Shown here in pieces: positions 52,330 to 64,000 of a DNA stretch of 64,000 nt. The notes beneath the pieces are model-generated. The model was not told the origin of the DNA and searched no databases. It worked only from the letters and a program-made list of their open reading frames with translations. Every line of letters begins with the position of its first letter. The first letter of the stretch is position 1. Position numbers and translations under genes: made by a program. The DNA comes from Durusdinium trenchii (taxonomy: Eukaryota; Sar; Dinophyceae; Suessiales; Symbiodiniaceae). The stretch lies in NCBI GenBank assembly GCA_963970005.1, contig CAXAMN010022895.1:201840-265839 (forward strand). Reading direction: 5' to 3'.

Positions 52330-55300
52330 CTTGTTGTGGCGGAGACCAGGTGAACTAATGGACCAGTCACCCTCCCCCCCAAGAGGGGCGCCATAAAATC
52401 AGAGTCACCAGTGAAAGGCGCATGCATGAGGGTTCTTCTAGACATGGTGCTTTGGACATTGAGAGGCTGGGTGTCAGTTGAACCCAAGTTCGTTCGAGAT
52501 CCCCGACTCTGTTTGGGAATCGGTTTGTTGAATCAGCGTCCGGCCAACAAGATGTGTTTGAAGGACAGAAACTGATGTCTTTTTGGCCGATGACGTTCGT
52601 GGGGGGAAACACCTCCAGTGGAGCTGAGCGACTACTATGTTCTGCTCCAATCGCAGCCACAAAGGCTGCTGAGTCCCATTCAAGTTCTTCGCCGGATACA
52701 CCTCAAAACGCAAGGTTTGCAGAGCCAAAACAAAGGGTTCCGGTCCCGGCCCGGGGGTGGGGCAAATCTCCACACTGCAAGCCTTACATACATTATTAAA
52801 GTGCACCGAAATATGATGGCATTAGTGTGTTTTTGGCCTCCAAGCGTCTCAAGGATCTCCATTTTTGGGGCCATGTACGATAATAACATCTTCTACAGGT
52901 GGGTCGAATGGACGGCCCGTCGATCCCGTCGATTCGTTCGCGGGATACGCCGCTGTTCTAAAAAAGTACGCGGGCAAATGAGCGTGGCAAGGTCGGCCAC
53001 ATACGGTTCCAGTCGGCCAAATCCGCCTTGTTGTGGCCAACTGCTTTGAGAATATCCTTGGCTCGGAGGCTGGAGGCTTGAAAGACGTTGGATACTTTTG
53101 GCCCGGAGGCTTTGCTCGGAGGGGCCTGTGGCGCTCGCGCGCACGTGGCAGGACAAGGCTCCACGGCTCCCTCTCTAGGAATATAGTTGTGGGAGAGGTG
53201 CAACCTCAAGGAAGGCAAAGCATTGCAAATCTGCACGGAGCATGGTTGTACAACTGTTTGGTTTCAGAAGCATGGGTCATCCAGAATTCTCAATGCACGG
53301 CGCATTCATGAATCTAAGTCTTCTCCATGAATTCAGCAAGGGCACTCAACGGCTGGAACCGGTGTAATTGTCAGCCAATCCATCATCGAACTGGCAAATG
53401 CTCGGCCCAAATGGTTTTTGAAGAGCTTGACAATTCGCACTGCCTCAAGGGAGTGTCTTGAAAAGGACAACGATCGGGTGAAGGACCGGTGAAGGATGGC
53501 GAACAATGCTTCTCCTCCCGAAAACGTCGCAGCATGTCACAGCATGTTTAGGTGCAGCTTGCAGGTGCAATCTTGTGCGTGAAAAGGACTCGGAGGAGCG
53601 CACGGCCACCCAAATCACCAATCATGTTGGCTGAGAAGTTGGCCTCCCGACCTGCAGAAACTGCCAATGCTGCTCACCGATGTCAAGATGACACTGTACA
53701 TGTTCCATCTTCGGACTCCTCAAATCTGGCAAACATTTCTTTTTAACGGCAAAGCTTTCGAGAGGAATTGTGTGGTATTTTGACCCAAATCCCAAACTCA
53801 ACTATTGATCCAACAGTCCGGAATTGCATAGTGATAAAGTTGGCAACCCCCTCAACGCGCACATAATTCGCTATCAAATCATATATATCTGGGCACGGAC
53901 GGGGGACACGAAGCCTTCAGATCGGACACACCCGCAAGTCCAAGGTTCCCAGAGTCCCTATCTTTCGACCCTGTCCAAAGAACAGATCACCTGAGACCAC
54001 CAAGCAGCTGCGCTAGTTTCTGAAGACGGTTCTTCTATGTTCTTCCAAATGATGGATCCGAAGGTCCGAAGACCAGGACTCTTGGCTCAAATCCCCTGGT
54101 TCCTCAAAACCCCGAACCAGGAGCCGAGAGTCCCAGCGAGTTCGGGGGGTCGGCGGTCGGCCCTCGATCCACCCGTCCCAGTGGCAAAGGAGAAAGCCGT
54201 CGGTTTCACGCCGCAAGCGCTTGTTGCGGACGAAATCCTCCAAGCAATCATCCATCCAACAGCCTTGGACATCTTGGATGGTTGGCCAGGCATCGTGGGG
54301 TGGTGTATAGCATCAAGTTCGGTGAACACTTTGATTTCTGAGATGTTCTAATCAGAACCTGCACGGGTTGGGCAAGGGTCTGTATTGGTGTGTTGACCCT
54401 GCGAGTGCTGGATGATGGGCTGTTCAACAAAGACCCTAGCGGAAGGCGGAATTCTGCAACTGCTACCACACCATGGGCTTCAATGTAGGTATACCAGCAC
54501 CCCACAACAAAGGTCTCCGTTTCCGGTGGCTGAAATGGAGACTTCACAGTGGCAGGTGGGTTTTCTGTGAAGTCGGAGTATATGTATACTGTATATTATA
54601 CTATAGTTATTGCTATTATTACTATTACCCATTTATTGCTATTATAAGATTTATAAGTCGGAGTGTTTGAGTGTCACTGCTTGGATCGGGTATAATGATT
54701 GCTTCCTTCCACCTCTCTAAAAGGTAAGGAGGTGGGCTGCGGTTTTCGAGGTCTCGGTTCGCTTGGCGTTCGCTTGGCGACCCGGAGAGGTTCTTCTTGT
54801 TGAGTGCTTTTTACTACCGGACCATCCGAATGGGTGCCCAATGGAAGCGGCCCGGTGTTTGGTTGGGGACTCTGGATGGTGCAGGTAGGGTTCAGGTATG
54901 TTTTGCTCCCCTTTCGGCGCCTGGCTGAGGCTTGTATGAAGAGGCCCTTGAAGACTATAACCAGTCGATTGAGCATGACGGGAGCTATGCAGGTGGATGA
55001 GGTATACAAAATCGGCTGGATGGAAGTTTGGGTTTATGATGGTTTAGCAGCTTTATGTGCTTTATGTGCTCTCTGCAGCCATGTGCATCTTTGGCTTGAG
55101 CGATTGGGGCAAAAGGGTGAAAAAGCAGGGAACCAATCTCTGGAAGCGTTTCTGAAAGCTCTGTGTCCGAATCAACTCTTGTAGCTCCTTTGGTTCAGAA
55201 CCGGACTCAGCACCCGCCTGCGAGCGCCCCATTGTTCACTTTGATCTGATCTTCCTTCCTTTTTTGAAGTCTCGCTGGCATGAATGCGCCAAAAAATGTA

Positions 55301-58300
55301 GGCTTGACAATCTGGTCAGTTCGCAAAAGCGAGGGTTCTCTTGTGTTCCTTGCAGTTGAGGTATTGCCACATAGGCAAGGTCAGTGTTGTTGTCTGTTTT
55401 TTCACCTGTTCGTTCGCCCCACACGATTGGCACACCCCTTGACGGTCGACCAGTGCGGACTCGACCGGACTCGCGCCACGGCGCGTGGCCATAACAAGTA
55501 TGATTTCGATCCCATGTGCGTGAAGAACTGCAAGCATTGCCAAACATCCAAGCCCCCGTTGGATTATCTCCAAGCGACACCACTTTTCCACACCTGCATC
55601 GTCCAGATTTCGGGATTGCATGCCAATGCAAAGCTGTCCACTGGACACCTCTGGCAGAAAGGCTTCACTCACCCACACTCTCTTGGGTTTTATGGTGAGC
55701 GCTTCCCATTTTCTGATGTGGCATGCTTGGGGAAATGAAAAGAACACAGGAGAACCATTCTCAGTCCTAAGGGCTGTGGCTGTGGGTCCATGATGTCTGG
55801 AATGCCTGGCTTGAACATTTAAAGTGTTTGAAACTGAGAGCTCAATGCTTGCCAGGGTGCAGTGAGACACCCTTCAAATTCCGATCTGCCGATCTGCTTC
55901 CTTGGCGCGGAGAAGGACCCTCCAAGAATCAACAATTATTTCTCTTGAAGGACTGTTGTTTCAAACATTGTGTCACATTTCGCACACTTATGTATGTATA
56001 GCATTGTGTAACCGTGTAACCATCGTATCCAGGGCGGCCGCTGCGAAAGTCTTGTGGGCAGGGGTTGTCCATGACATTCCGATGCCATCACACATTCAGG
56101 CTTTCTCTTCTGCCCGAGCTTCTCAGCCATGGTCAGATCGCTGAAGTACGGTGGGCCTGGAAGAGACAACGTGCACAGTCCACTGCAGAACATCAAGGAG
56201 TTCAAACGAGAACGCCCCTCGTGCTGCGTTTGACCATTTGACAATGCTATGCAGCTTCGGATGTGTTTGTTGCACTATGCACTATGGCAAAATCAGTTCC
56301 GAAATGCACTATGGATCACTATGGTATGCACCGAACGGATGTTTGACAACGCTATGCAGTTCTGTTCCCTCGCTCCCGCATGATCCCGGCAGAGTCCGTG
56401 CGGGGTCGTTCCCGTCCTGAGCGTATCCTGAAGGCATTTAGCTCATGAAGAGCAGGAGTGGACGAGAACCCTACTGGCAGCCCGGTGCGGGCAAGCGGAG
56501 TTCTGGTTCTATGTGCTGTTTTTTTTTGGGGGGGCCTCTGGAGCAATAAGGAGGTGTTTGGCTCATGAGTCCATGAGGCTGAAATCGGGCCAACAGGAAG
56601 AATGTGTTGATCTGGTCTCATCTGCTCTAAGTCTGCCACCGCTTCAGGTCTTTCAACGGTGGAAAGAAACACAGTGAGACTGCATGACTCACCTGCTGTG
56701 ATGCTGCATGACTCACCCAGGCTGCAAAACTGCGGGACAGCAAGCACTGCCAACTTCAATCTGCTTGTCACATTTCCGTCACACAGCGGTCAGTGCAGGC
56801 TGAGGGCCAAGGGCGGCCGAGGGCATGGCTGGTCCCAATAGTTAGCGTCCTGGCACAGCTGAGGAGACACTCGTGCCGCTGAAGGCCCTCCAGACTCTGG
56901 ACCTCTTTGTGCAGCTCCAGTCCTTGGTGCCCTCATCCAACTCGGTCTTTTCGATGCGAAGACGGAGGAGCAGTTCTTGGCCCATCCTTGGTGGTGAAAA
57001 CAGGGACAAAAGAGTCAATCATGCACATGGGATACCTTTATTTCAATTATCGCCGTATATCATGTCGAGTCAGGATGCATACCAATTTAACCGCACCACA
57101 ATCTTTTTTAAACTCTTCCACAAATGAAGCCAATCTAAATCAACACTGAGCGTTGTTATTTTCACCCTAAATGACCGGTTCTTTTCTTTGGATGTCATTT
57201 TTGTTCTGATGAGATGTCCTTTCTCTTGCTGCTTCTTTTGGCAATTGAAGGAAGCAATCTTTCAAAAACATCTCTAAAGTTCAGACCAACCGTTTGACAA
57301 ACTCACAAAGGGCATTGATACACGACTATGCCCCCTCCTTATATGTTGATCCTTTGTCTCGGGCCGTTCTTGTAGCATTGCATGCCTTTGATTTTGTTTG
57401 TCATCTTGTTAGAGGATATTATTTCCGTCTTGTCTCTTCTACTCTCATGTCTCTCCAAACTCCTGAAACTTGTTGACCTTCCACCGTGGCGATGGGGGGC
57501 CCCTTACTTTCACTTGCAAGCGGATTGTGGTCCCAACCGGTCTTAGCTAAGTCATCCATTTCCATCAGAATAATTTTCATACGTTTGAGAGAACTTCACC
57601 AACCTAAAATTGACACTCCTTGTGTAGTCACCATCATTCGCCTACTATCTCTTACCTCGTGCTTGCTTTTTCTTCCTCCCTACTCTTAGACTTTTCATCA
57701 CCCGATGGCACACGGCCCCAACAAAACACCATGGACACCGAATCTCCCACCTCAAACCACATTAGGCAGCCCACTCTTGTTGCTGAAATCGAGCTCGGAT
57801 CTTCGCTCCAAGGGGCGACTCCCAAAGCTTGGTCAGGAGCACCTTGTTGGGTCCTCGGCGTAGATTAAAGAGTTGATCCCGAAGCCTCGCCGCGGGACGC
57901 GGACGTAGATTCACGCGCGAGGCGAGGCTAAAGGAAGGTGTGCAAGGAACCGTTGGAAGGATCGTTGGGCGATGTCTGCTGGTATCGGTATAGCATTGAG
58001 AGCCCAAGTGTATAATAGTATATAGATATATATATATGTATATATACTGTATATATATATATACATTAGATATATAATAGACCCGTTGGGAACCACATGG
58101 AGCCCCCAGCTGGAATTGTGTCATGAACATCCTCGAGCAGAACTTAGAATCATCTCTGTTGGAAGGCACGGTGTCATTCTGCGCATGAAGACGTGCCAAT
58201 GCTGCAATATTCTGTCATGGTCCCATTCCGGGAAGTACAAAGCTGGTACTGTAACATGAATTTAACTGATTTGAGTACTGCAATCAACAACATATTCATG

Positions 58301-59637
58301 CACCCGTTACCAATTCGTGCAAGTTTCCACGATTTTGCAATTTGTAATCCTTTGGTTTGACATGTTGGCATCAGCGCAATTCACACGCAAGTGGCAAGTG
58401 CATCTATTTTCCCTCCGTCAGCAGCCAGCGTTGAGTCCCACAGGCTCTCTAACCAATCAATTCCAAATGATTTCCAGCGCGCTGTGGTCGGAAACTTGCC
58501 TGAGCATGTGCGGGGAAACTGCAGAAACTCTCAAAATATCTTGCCATCGTATCCCAACATGTCCCAAGGACATGTCTCTGATCATCCCTCACCAAACACG
58601 ATGCCGGAAACAAATCCAAGCCACTGATATTTGTATAGCTTGCGATGCTCAGCTGAAGCAGGCATGTGGTCAACTCGTGCGTGAGAACAAGGTTTGTCCT
58701 TGGTAACTCCGAATGCGAAGGGCAGCTGAGGGAGTCAATTGGAGGACCTCCCAGGTATGATGCGGGCTGAAATGAGTTTACGTCACGGCTTTCATCCTAA
58801 CTTGCTTCATCTGTAGGCTTGAAACATCTTGAATCATCGCTAAGATCGGAGGCACCTTGCGACCCATGAATGATTCACCAAGCCACAGAAAAGACATGAT
58901 CGATGACACGGGGATGACCTTGTGATCCGGGCTTGGTGAGCAACGTTTCCAAGGGTTTGCCCGTTGTCTCGTCGACCTGAGGATGGCATGTCCCTTTGCA
59001 GGACGCCATGAAAAAGAACGAATTGGTGCTTGCAGCCATCCCTGAATGCAATAATGTAAATCATACCATATAAAGAACATATTAATATTCTCCACCAGGG
59101 AATCGTCCGAAAAATCCACAACTTAGCAAGCTAAGCTGCGCATGCAAATGTTGGAGGGGACTTGGGATAGACATCCACCAGCTTCAAGCGGCGAAGCCTC
59201 AAGCACGTGTGGCGCGTGCGGCGAAGCACTCAGCGAGTGCTGAAAGTGCCGGCAGCTGCCAAGTGGCGCATCCTCTCGAAAGCGAGTGAAAGCAAGAGAA
59301 TCCTGAGGGCAAGCAAATACTTTGCATTATATTGCGTTATAACTTGCGTTATATATGCACACATACATAATATATATATATATATTTATACACATGCACA
59401 CACACACACACGTTTGGAATGATGCTCCAACCATTTCCAACCCATGCTTCATGATCATGCATGCTCGCAGCCAATTGATTTAAGGATCCTTGCTCACGTT
59501 GAAGTCGCCGCAGAAGATTCCTGAGCACACGCCAAACATGCGGTTCAGCCAGTTGGCACCGTGGTGTGGAGTTGGGCCTCCCCAAAGTTTTCCCTTCAAA
59601 GGCAAAGTACAATATGGATCAATAATGATCAATATGG

Positions 59638-60075
59638 GTGTGCATGAAAATAGGGAGACCTCCCAGTTCGACTGCTTGGAAGAAGGGACATAGATCTGGC
59701 TATACCCATCTGTTCGACACCGAGACCATGATGCCTGTGTACTTCAAGACCTTGAAGGGGCGCAAGAGAAGGGGTGGTTCGAGCTATCTCCTACGTGATC
59801 AGAGTGTGAGGGCGGATTCAGCACGAGCTGATATGTCGACCCAGTTGAGATGTTTTGTACAGTTTTTTAAGTGGCTGGCGCAGCTTTTTCAGTACGATAC
59901 CTTTTCGTGCTATAGAGGTTCAGTTCAGAAGCTCGGTTACCTGAGCCAAACTACATATTTTCATCAGTCGTTGCAACTTCCCTCACAAGAGCGTGTTTCA
60001 CATGCTCTTTTGGATTTCTTTCATAAAGATGCAAAATCCACACATAATTTGAAGCATGTTTGGCGCCCTGTTTAG
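59638..60075 (+). CDS. 145-codon plus-strand frame, unknown
   Basis: An uninterrupted plus-strand frame follows the AAAATAGGGAGACCTCCC repeat. It reads TETMMPVYFKTLKGRKRRGG and then an aromatic-rich helix region (LRCFVQFFKWLAQLFQYDTF) ending LKHVWRPV. Composition is protein-like, but it has no recognised motif and its strand is opposite to most host exons. It may be part of a repeat family member and not a gene. Confidence 0.3.
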   Translation: MCMKIGRPPSSTAWKKGHRSGYTHLFDTETMMPVYFKTLKGRKRRGGSSYLLRDQSVRADSARADMSTQLRCFVQFFKWLAQLFQYDTFSCYRGSVQKLGYLSQTTYFHQSLQLPSQERVSHALLDFFHKDAKSTHNLKHVWRPV

Positions 60076-60369
60076 TCGGTGCCTATGACTCCCAATTGTG
60101 TCTAGTGTACGCTCTGCTGACACTGTCACCACCTGCGTGGCAGGTACTAAACTGCAAAGGCCAAAATTAATGATTGGGCCAGGGGGTCTCTTGTTCAAAT
60201 GCAGACCCATATAGATGGATCAAGTGGGGAACATGGAGGAAGGATGTCCTTTGGCGACCCCTCTAGCAGTTCCCAGTGGCGCTGGTCCGCTCCGCGCGAG
60301 AAGGCTTCAAAGCGAAGCAGGGCCTGTGACACCGTGGACGCGGGAAGTCAAAGGGAGCTGGACGCCAGC

Positions 60370-60720
60370 CATAAGCTACTAGTAACAAGGAGGACGCTTG
60401 GAGATCTTCCCAGATCCTGCACTCTTCCCCTGAAGCGGACCGTGGAACACCACCCAGTAGTGGACCTTGGGAGTGCGGCCCGGTTAGATCCAGCTGTATA
60501 GGATAAAATCATATAATGATATACATAATTCAACAAGAAGCTACGAACGGAGGAAAGGGCATCGCTACTAGGAGCGATCGGACGCTACGAACGGGGCTCC
60601 TGGCATCGCTACTAGGAGCATTGTGTGACTACTAGTAACAAGAAGCTACTAGAAACAAGTGCCACGCTAGTAGTAACAGGTGCCTTACTAGTAGTAACAA
60701 GAAGCTACTAGTATTTTCTT
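60370..60720. repeat. CTACTAGTAACAAGAAG repeat cluster
   Basis: Many short copies of GCTACTAGTAACAAG, GCATCGCTACTAGGAGC and GCTACGAACGG. The inverted form (CTTGTTACTAGTAGYGATG) appears at about 61705-61800, and a relative lies at about 20530-20560. Confidence 0.75.
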
Positions 60721-61309
60721 GTTTTCAATCGGGTGGCTTCTTCACCCGTCCCAGGTCGCCTCAAGGAGCTGGTCCAAGCCCACGGGGTTCACGGCGGAGG
60801 CCTTGTTTTGGGACACGCCCACGCCCGTCTCAAGGACTTCCAGGCCTCCGCCGGGGGTCGGTTCCAACCGTTTGGGGGTTGAACGTTTTCACCCATGGAA
60901 CGAATGGGGCGCCGGCTCATGGATCGAATGGGGGGCCTAGGCGACCTAGCTAGGGGCTGATCAACGGTCGCTAGAGAACCAGTTGATCCTGTTCAAGGGA
61001 GCAATAGGTACCCAAAAATCCGCGTGGTGAGTGTAGTGGGCTCAAGAGTCCAAGGTTGACGCGGTCGGTCTTCAGCCTTCTTGGCTACATGACTTGTCTG
61101 AATTGCCAGTGTTTCAGGTAATCGCCTGCTATCCCTGTACTTGGGTGAAGGATGCACAAGCGCATCTCAGCACATGCCAGTACCGCACCCACACACCACG
61201 AAGGCCATCAGTAGCACATAGTGACATAGTTGCCCTATGTCAGCCCAAGGTCCAGTGGTGGTCAGAGGTCAAGGTCCCTTTTTTTTTCGCGCAGTGGTGA
61301 TTCATGGTC

Positions 61310-62682
61310 GTCCTACCCAGCTGGCCCCCGGCCTGGCCTGCAGTGGTGTGGATATTCAAGACTGAGATGCGCTTGCCTTCGGGACCTTCCAGCTCGACCA
61401 TGAGAAAGCCACGTTGGATGGCGCTCCACTCGAACCAGGCTTGTCTTGAAAAGGAGGAGTATTCACTCCTCACAGGGCTTAGTAAAACCATGGAACGCAT
61501 TGGAAAACCATATCATAAAACTGCGCTGCCTGCGCTACATCTTGAACATTCTTGAACCAATCAATCAACTTGTTGCCTCCTCCGGTTCTGTGACACACCA
61601 AAACACCGCAGGTCCTGACAATGGGATACTTGGAGAAAACGCCCAATCCAGCCGCAGCAAATGTCGCTGGCCAGTCTGGCCTGAGATCCAAGGCACCCAT
61701 GGTAAATGCCCTTGTTACTAGTAGTAGTGATGCCCTTGTTCCTGGCAGCTTCTTGTTACTAGTAGCGATGGCCTCCACCTGTAGCTTCTTGTTCCTAGCA
61801 TGAGGTAAAAATGAGTCCAACGGTTTCAATTAACACTCCTTAGCCTTAGCCATCCTCAGCCTTCTTTATTGCATTCTCCCGATCATCGATTGTGGCCTAC
61901 ATGTTGAACAATTGTTTATATAAGCAAAAGGCACGTCATTTTTATATCTGGTGCATGTGAACCCCCAAGCCAGTCAAGTCGAACAAAGAGATGGAACCCA
62001 CCTCCGGCTTTTTCATCGGCCGAGTGACCATCTCCCGCTCGAGGCGAAATGTTTGAGACCGCAGCTGCTGGCATGTGCCCGAATGAGGTCAACGAAGGAA
62101 TCAATGCCCCAAAAAACGGTGAGCCTGAGGAGGCCGGGTCGCCGACGTCAAATAGCGAAGCCAAGCGTCCTTTGCAAGGAACCAATCAAGGAATTGCAGG
62201 CAGGACGCTCTTGAAGGCAAACAACATCCTGAGAGTGGGCAGCTTCAAGCACACAGGCTCACTCGAAAAATGCAACGTCAACTGCATGACAGTTCAAGTT
62301 ATTCTACTTTTGTAACCCTGTTGGCACACACTACGGTCAAATGAGACAACTGCATCGTATTATTCGGACATTTTGAATGTGCTGTCCATCTATGAGTCTA
62401 TGCGCTCAGTCGAGTTGTGCGCTACCAAACACAGCAGTGACATGCTGCATGCATGGGTCAAGTGCTGGGAATGCGAACCTGCCGTCGAAACATGCCCGAA
62501 CATCTTCACAGGTCCCAAGAAGTACCTGGACGGTCCCAAGAAGTTTGGATAAAAAACTACGGGGCGTGGCGGTTGTGGCACTTCGTGGGGCATAAATCAT
62601 AATAGTTTTGTGATATTTCTGTCAGCAACCCAAGCATCATAGTTGGGTAGCAGCTCAACGAAGCGTTGTATTCGATACTCTT
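61310..62682 (-). CDS. Endonuclease/exonuclease/phosphatase-fold gene, partial exons
   Basis: Minus-strand exons resemble the EEP superfamily (DNase I, sphingomyelinase, CCR4-type hydrolases). About 62682-62630 encodes YRIQRFVELLPNYDAW, like the segment before the LQE motif. 61680-61620 encodes FAAAGLGVFSKYPI, the G-FS-xPI motif, ending at a gtcagg donor. About 61470-61310 encodes EYSSFSRQAWFEWSAIQRGF, LMVELEGPEGKRIS and VLNIHTTAG (NTH-like His box), ending at a gtagg donor. The exon carrying the catalytic Glu (LQE) was not found, nor the C-terminal SDH. The junction between the last two exons does not fit in phase, so an edge is wrong or a mini-exon is missing. Substrate is unknown. A CTAGTAACAAG repeat lies between the exons. 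Confidence 0.55.
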
Positions 62683-64000
62683 GTGCGTTATGAAGAAATT
62701 GAGGTGCCACCAGCTGAAGCACCTGAGGTGTCAGCTTTCGGCTCCACTCAACAAGCTCCACGGTTGTTGCTGCACCGCAGGCTCCGCAGGCAGCCAAGTA
62801 CTTGGAGTTTCTCTATGGTCGAGGCAAGCCACAATTACAAGTACTTGACCACAGGGGATCATTGCAAGGTAGAGAAACCCCACGCCTCAGGCTTCAGTTT
62901 TTGCGGTGATTTCATCAAGCACAATGATTTGGACATTTGGATTTCCCAGTGCATCGGTGGGGCAACACATGCCAGAAATTATCCCATCCCCGATGTCCGG
63001 CAGCAGCGGCAACGGACTTGCATGAAGAAGCGCACCTGTCTGGTACACACCCAAACTCAGGGTCAGCTGTCTGGCACACAAGGTTTGGTGAATGCCTGCA
63101 ATAAGAAGAGACAGAGCATGTGTGAGGTACCAGCAGTTCTTCATGCCAACAAGCAGGTATGCCAACATACCTGAGCAGCAGCACGAGTCGGACCTTTGTA
63201 TGACCCTCCCCAGCAAAACAGGTGACACATGATTAGGATTGATATCCTTCCCCCCATGTATTTTTACATGTGTGTTGAAGCAACCAGAACTCAGGTAGCC
63301 TGGGGCTGCCTTTCTTGATTTGGTCGATCTCTGCATGATTTCATGCGAGTTCCCATGCCAAGTCGCACAAAGCCAACGGGTGAGAAAAGTCAAACCTCGG
63401 AATAAAACACTCGCATCTGAAATTCCAAAGGGGAGTCTAGAAGGAGCAACAATGGGTTCAACAATCTTCAGTAGATGTCATGCGCACATAACAAATGCCT
63501 GAGCATGTCGGAGTCTAACTTTATGCATACTGAAAAACAGTGCCTGTTCTCCTCTTCGGTGAATGTCCGTGGGAGCATTCCACTACAGTACTACAATTTT
63601 TCCACAAACAAAAAGCCTGGAAACAAACTGGGGCAGCGACACTCTCTGCCGCAAAAAGCTCAGACTCAGAACCAGGATTGTTGCAGTGACAAAGCCGAAA
63701 ATTCCGCACACGACGGTGTGCTTCACACAGCCGCCTCAGCACAAATGAGCAAAATTATCTCGCAGGGATACGCAAGGCCTCGCAAAATCCAACGTGACAC
63801 TGGGCCTCACATGCGATGCCGCCCAAGATGCTGGCACAAATGGACCCACTGGAGATCATACATAGGTTGGCGACCAGAAGTTTCCTTGGAACTAGGCAGG
63901 CGTTAGGCAGTTTGGGCACAGAACGCCGCCCCCACAGCACCAATCTTGCCAGCCAAAGCTCATAGGCAACACAACAGGCTCCACACCAATAGCCGCAGTG
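62683..64000. other. Upstream region of the EEP-type gene
   Basis: One good minus-strand exon candidate, about 63133-63075, follows a strong acceptor (gtctcttcttattgcag) and encodes HSPNLVCQTADPEFGCVPDR before gtgcgc; it may belong to the EEP gene. The plus-strand frames at 62683-63174 and 63475-63906 have no motif. No gene is assigned at 63180-64000. Confidence 0.35.

Larger units (their letters stand above)
52330..61300. other. Long region with scattered exon candidates
   Basis: No gene could be assembled. Best minus-strand candidates: 53550-53655 (REANFSANMIGDLGGRALLR), about 56370-56660 (ERPEAVADLEQMRPDQHILP), about 57770-57900 (RLRDQLFNLRRGPNKVLL) and 58790-58910 (SFLWLGESFMGRKVPPILAM). 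Plus-strand frames with some protein character: 54037-54351 (GFTPQALVADEILQAIIHPT) and 54804-55184 (LEAFLKALCPNQLL end). Repeats: (TA)n at 58020-58060 and 59370, (CA)n at 59395-59412. Confidence 0.35.

Noticed and set aside
55316-55870. 184-codon minus-strand frame and the overlapping 152-codon plus-strand frame
   Set aside because: Both strands are open, neither has motifs or clear splice signals, so no choice is supported.

Overview
The window looks like nuclear DNA of a dinoflagellate, most likely of the Symbiodiniaceae type. The reasons are: reconstructed genes nearly all lie on one (minus) strand; they are cut into small exons; introns use GT, GC and in one case apparently GA donors, with AG|G-style acceptors; and long intergenic stretches are filled with microsatellites, palindromic repeats and retroelements. 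Exons were joined by hand using splice-site motifs, reading-phase agreement and recognisable protein motifs, so exon edges are predictions.

Left block (1-9.5 kb): head-to-tail LINE retroelements on the plus strand, each beginning inside the (GAT)n tail of the one before. The first (about 415-1637) is internally deleted. The second (1638-9380) is full length with a 2450-codon frame: membrane segment, APE-type endonuclease, reverse transcriptase, about nine C2H2 fingers and a C-terminal ubiquitin-specific-protease-like domain. A helical domain lies in a second frame (6947-7873). A 10-base assembly gap interrupts the tail.

Middle block (9.5-43.7 kb): a minus-strand array of intron-rich host genes. 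Recognised are a folate-biopterin (BT1) family transporter (9565-13161), the C-terminal half of a phytanoyl-CoA dioxygenase family enzyme (19464-20443), a PDZ-domain protein (22731-24218) and a decayed BspA-like leucine-rich-repeat fragment (about 27870-28160). Two phase-consistent but unrecognised exon chains lie at 30890-31724 and 33481-36831. Between them are a terminal-inverted-repeat element (34838-35339), two copies of a palindromic element, minisatellites and an AT-rich desert near 38.2-39.85 kb.

Right block (43.7-64 kb): a Ty1/copia-type LTR retrotransposon (43725-51900, plus strand) has almost identical 268/269 bp LTRs and a GATAAT target duplication. It carries Gag, protease, an extra Rossmann/methyltransferase-like region, integrase and RT/RNase H. 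Its coding region has several frameshifts and the RT core is missing. Beyond it, scattered minus-strand exon candidates continue, ending with an endonuclease/exonuclease/phosphatase-type gene near 61.3-62.7 kb, embedded in a CTAGTAACAAG-type repeat cluster.

Host genes read leftward and the two autonomous-type retroelements read rightward. No rRNA, tRNA or CRISPR array was recognised.
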